Assembly: GCA_003313425.1 (NCBI GenBank) | Contig: NHZP01000125.1 | Span: forward strand, 1-44,056 | Direction: 5' to 3' | DNA from: Pseudopyrenochaeta lycopersici | Lineage: Eukaryota > Ascomycota > Dothideomycetes > Pleosporales > Pseudopyrenochaetaceae | Length of the DNA: 44,056 nt | Shown here: positions 42,072 to 44,056 of the stretch, one piece after another | How positions within the stretch are numbered: position 1 is the first letter of the stretch | How the letters are laid out: every line of letters begins with the position of its first letter | Made by a program: the position numbers and the translations under genes | The notes under the pieces: generated by a model | Told to the model about the DNA's origin: nothing | The model's database searches: none | Seen by the model: the letters and a program-made list of their open reading frames with translations, nothing else

Positions 42072-43310
42072 CTACATCTTAGCCTTGAGGTCTCCAGGTC
42101 CAAGCTTCCAGCTCATCAGCCATTCCACCAATAGATCTTCGTTGATCGGAACCACTGGAGGCAATACCCTCATGGCACGCTCGTTGGAGAATGACATGTT
42201 GTATTCCCTCCCATTTCCCATCGCTCTCAGAAAGCCATGCAGCTTCAATTCCCCTGTGTCTAACCTATCTAGCCAATCTGAAAGACTACTCGTTTGCATT
42301 GAAAGCCCGAATCTACTACTCAGCGTATCATAAAATACGTGCCAAGAGGCGGGCTCAGGATGAACCATGTTGAAGACCTGTAAAGGCTCGAGCTCCGGCG
42401 ACGTCTTTGTGCTGTTGGCTATCCCATCGGCAAAAGAGTCCACAGGAATCCAATCCAAGGGTTGAACGTGCGTCGGAAAGCATTGGAGCTTCTTAGACGT
42501 CTTGAGAATGGAATAAACCCAGCCTTGCCGCGGCCACGTCCTAACCCGGGATCTCGAGGGTCCGCCGATCTGGCCCGCGCGCACGATGTTGATACGAAGG
42601 CCGGATACTTCGTGTGCTTTCGCGAGCAACTGCTCAGCGACGCACTTCGACTCTCCGTAACCGTGGGGCATTGCGCAGCGATTGTTCCAAATGACTTCCT
42701 CAGGCACTCTCGGTTGCGTAGCATGTGCAAGCGGCAAGTTGCCTACAGCACAGATCGAAGAGACAAAGGTTATGCGGGGCCGTCTAGGGGCCGATGCACA
42801 CAAGTCTACGGTACTACGTACGGCCTTTAGGAAAGGTTCGAAATACTCGAGAGGCTTGCTCCAATTCGGGTCCCAAGCATTGAAGACCAGCTCATCCACT
42901 TCGGACACGATCAGGGCGATCTGTACGGCGTCAAGCCCAGAGCTTGGCTGTGTAATGTCGGTGACGAGGAATTGCAGCCGCGGAAGTGCTGCGGACATGT
43001 CGTCCATGATGTCATGTAGTGCTGATATTGTCCGCTGCTTACCGTCGGCACTTCGATTTAGACAAAAGATCTCGGATTCGGTGTGCACTCGAAGTAGAGA
43101 TGCTACGATGTAAGGTCCCAGAAATCCAGTCGATCCAATGATGGCAATTGCCTTGCGCCCGCAGGTGGATGGAACTTCCACGCTGGTTTGTGGCAGATAC
43201 CTGGCATAGCGATTAAACACATCCTGCATTCCCACAGTGTCGGTGGCCTTTGCATGACGACCTGCAAGAGGTCTAAGGTTAGAATGCTCAGAAAAAGTCT
43301 TCGAAGACAT
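42072..43310 (-). CDS. Stand-alone thioester-reductase-like (NAD-binding 4) protein
   Basis: Extended short-chain reductase of the type found as the C-terminal R domain of NRPS, PKS and carboxylic-acid reductases, which reduces a carrier-bound thioester with NAD(P)H. From ATG 43310 it is 412 aa. GSTGFLG at residues 59-65 is the nucleotide-binding glycine motif, VTDITQPSSGL follows, VFNAWDPNWSKPL is the family's NAW motif, SSICAVG at 184-190 carries the catalytic Ser, and YGESK at 218-222 the Tyr/Lys pair. LDWIPVD is the usual later motif. Residues 25-50 resemble the linker that normally follows a carrier domain (MQDVFNRYARYLP), yet no adenylation or carrier domain is visible upstream. It may act on its own or be the surviving end of a larger gene. 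The frame is open further upstream to 43508, so the start is tentative. Confidence 0.8.
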   Translation of the reverse strand: MSSKTFSEHSNLRPLAGRHAKATDTVGMQDVFNRYARYLPQTSVEVPSTCGRKAIAIIGSTGFLGPYIVASLLRVHTESEIFCLNRSADGKQRTISALHDIMDDMSAALPRLQFLVTDITQPSSGLDAVQIALIVSEVDELVFNAWDPNWSKPLEYFEPFLKAVRSTVDLCASAPRRPRITFVSSICAVGNLPLAHATQPRVPEEVIWNNRCAMPHGYGESKCVAEQLLAKAHEVSGLRINIVRAGQIGGPSRSRVRTWPRQGWVYSILKTSKKLQCFPTHVQPLDWIPVDSFADGIANSTKTSPELEPLQVFNMVHPEPASWHVFYDTLSSRFGLSMQTSSLSDWLDRLDTGELKLHGFLRAMGNGREYNMSFSNERAMRVLPPVVPINEDLLVEWLMSWKLGPGDLKAKM

Positions 43311-44056
43311 TGCAGCGCAGGTCAGTACTGCTTCGATAGGGGAGGTCGAACAGGAGTGGTGGCCGATGCGATATTTTTGGATGCTGTATATGTATATCAC
43401 ATGAGGAGAGTCTGTCAGCTGCCTAATCACGGGTGGGTCACATGATGCGGACTTGCTGAAAGTCTCCTCAAAAAGCAGTCTACCGATAGCGCAAGTGGTC
43501 GTTGTCAAACGACGGTTCCGTGGGTAACAGCTTACTCACGCATATGATAACACTTCAGGGAACAGAGGTTTCTCACCAATCAATATATCAAGGATTGAGA
43601 ATATCTCGGCGACCTGGGACGTGGGCATGGCGTGGAGGATTCTGTCCAGAGTGGATAGCGAGGACAATGTCAGCAGATGATGCGTTTTTTTCAGCGCGAT
43701 AGAACTAGCTTGGGATAAACAATTTATTGCTTACAAGAACCAGAACCTGGAAGTATAACCGACTATCCACGTTGGATGGTTGCACTTGTCTGATGAGGTT
43801 ATCAATGCTGATTTCCAAGTACCTCAGGCGATCTCAGATATTCTTTCACTCTAGCGACATCATTCTAGCCGTACTTATGGACCTTAGCTGACGCTCGTGT
43901 TACTATTACCGATGAAGCTACGGAGATGCGTTTAGTTTACAGTATTCCCTCTGGTGTTAAAGTTCGAAAAGCCCGTCGCACGTCAAACACATCTGCGACT
44001 CACATGATTCAGTGTCAGATTCAAGGACTATTTGGCTTGATCTTTGATGAATTTTT
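43311..44056. other. Upstream of the reductase gene, no gene seen
   Basis: No carrier (GGDS-type) or adenylation motifs are visible on the minus strand, and the plus frames are short. AT-rich towards the window end. Confidence 0.45.

Noticed and set aside
42072..43508. Part of a full NRPS/PKS gene cluster
   Set aside because: No adenylation, carrier, ketosynthase or condensation motifs are visible in the window; neighbours are a cyclin and a forkhead gene.

Overview
This window looks like repeat-rich nuclear DNA of a filamentous ascomycete, most likely a Dothideomycete-type fungus (inference). The evidence is short spliceosomal introns of 44-67 bp with GTAAGT/GTACGT-like donors and CTNAY branch points, fungal protein families (ferritin-like secreted protein, Pho80/Pcl-type cyclin, forkhead factor, thioester-reductase-like protein), and fungal transposon families, several of them mutated in a RIP-like way. 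I found no bacterial operon, CRISPR array or tRNA gene.

Layout. 1-7 kb: a possible coiled-coil gene, a broken CAX-type Ca2+/H+ exchanger, two oppositely oriented solo LTRs, then a secreted Ser/Thr-rich ferritin-like gene on the minus strand. 7-15 kb: mostly gene-poor, with an 11-12 bp tandem repeat, a long-hairpin MITE, two small coiled-coil genes (one needing three exons), a CT/GT microsatellite and a CAAGTCAA-rich element. 15-22.5 kb: a pile of transposons. These are a Copia element with identical LTRs and a perfect target-site duplication but no protease or integrase core, a broken pogo/Fot1 element, the head of a second pogo element, and a Tad-like LINE relic. 22.5-30 kb: a 190-bp dimeric tandem repeat and a nearly intact 3-kb hAT element whose transposase has one nonsense codon. 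30-34.7 kb: a third solo LTR just upstream of a three-exon secreted protein gene, then empty sequence. 34.7-36.5 kb: a strongly C-depleted, strand-asymmetric block, followed by a fourth solo LTR. 37-44 kb: the most gene-like part, with a two-exon 134-aa gene, a forkhead factor, a cyclin and a stand-alone thioester-reductase-like enzyme.

The host genes do not form an obvious pathway. The main story is transposon dynamics. Four related solo LTRs each keep their own exact 5-bp duplication. A defective Copia copy seems to have been moved recently by proteins supplied from elsewhere. C-to-T nonsense mutations are seen or likely in several elements. I could not establish a clearly new biological system. 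The best candidates for follow-up are the integrase-less Copia derivative, the variable-length solo LTR family, the ferritin-like protein lacking its expected metal ligands, and the asymmetric C-poor block.
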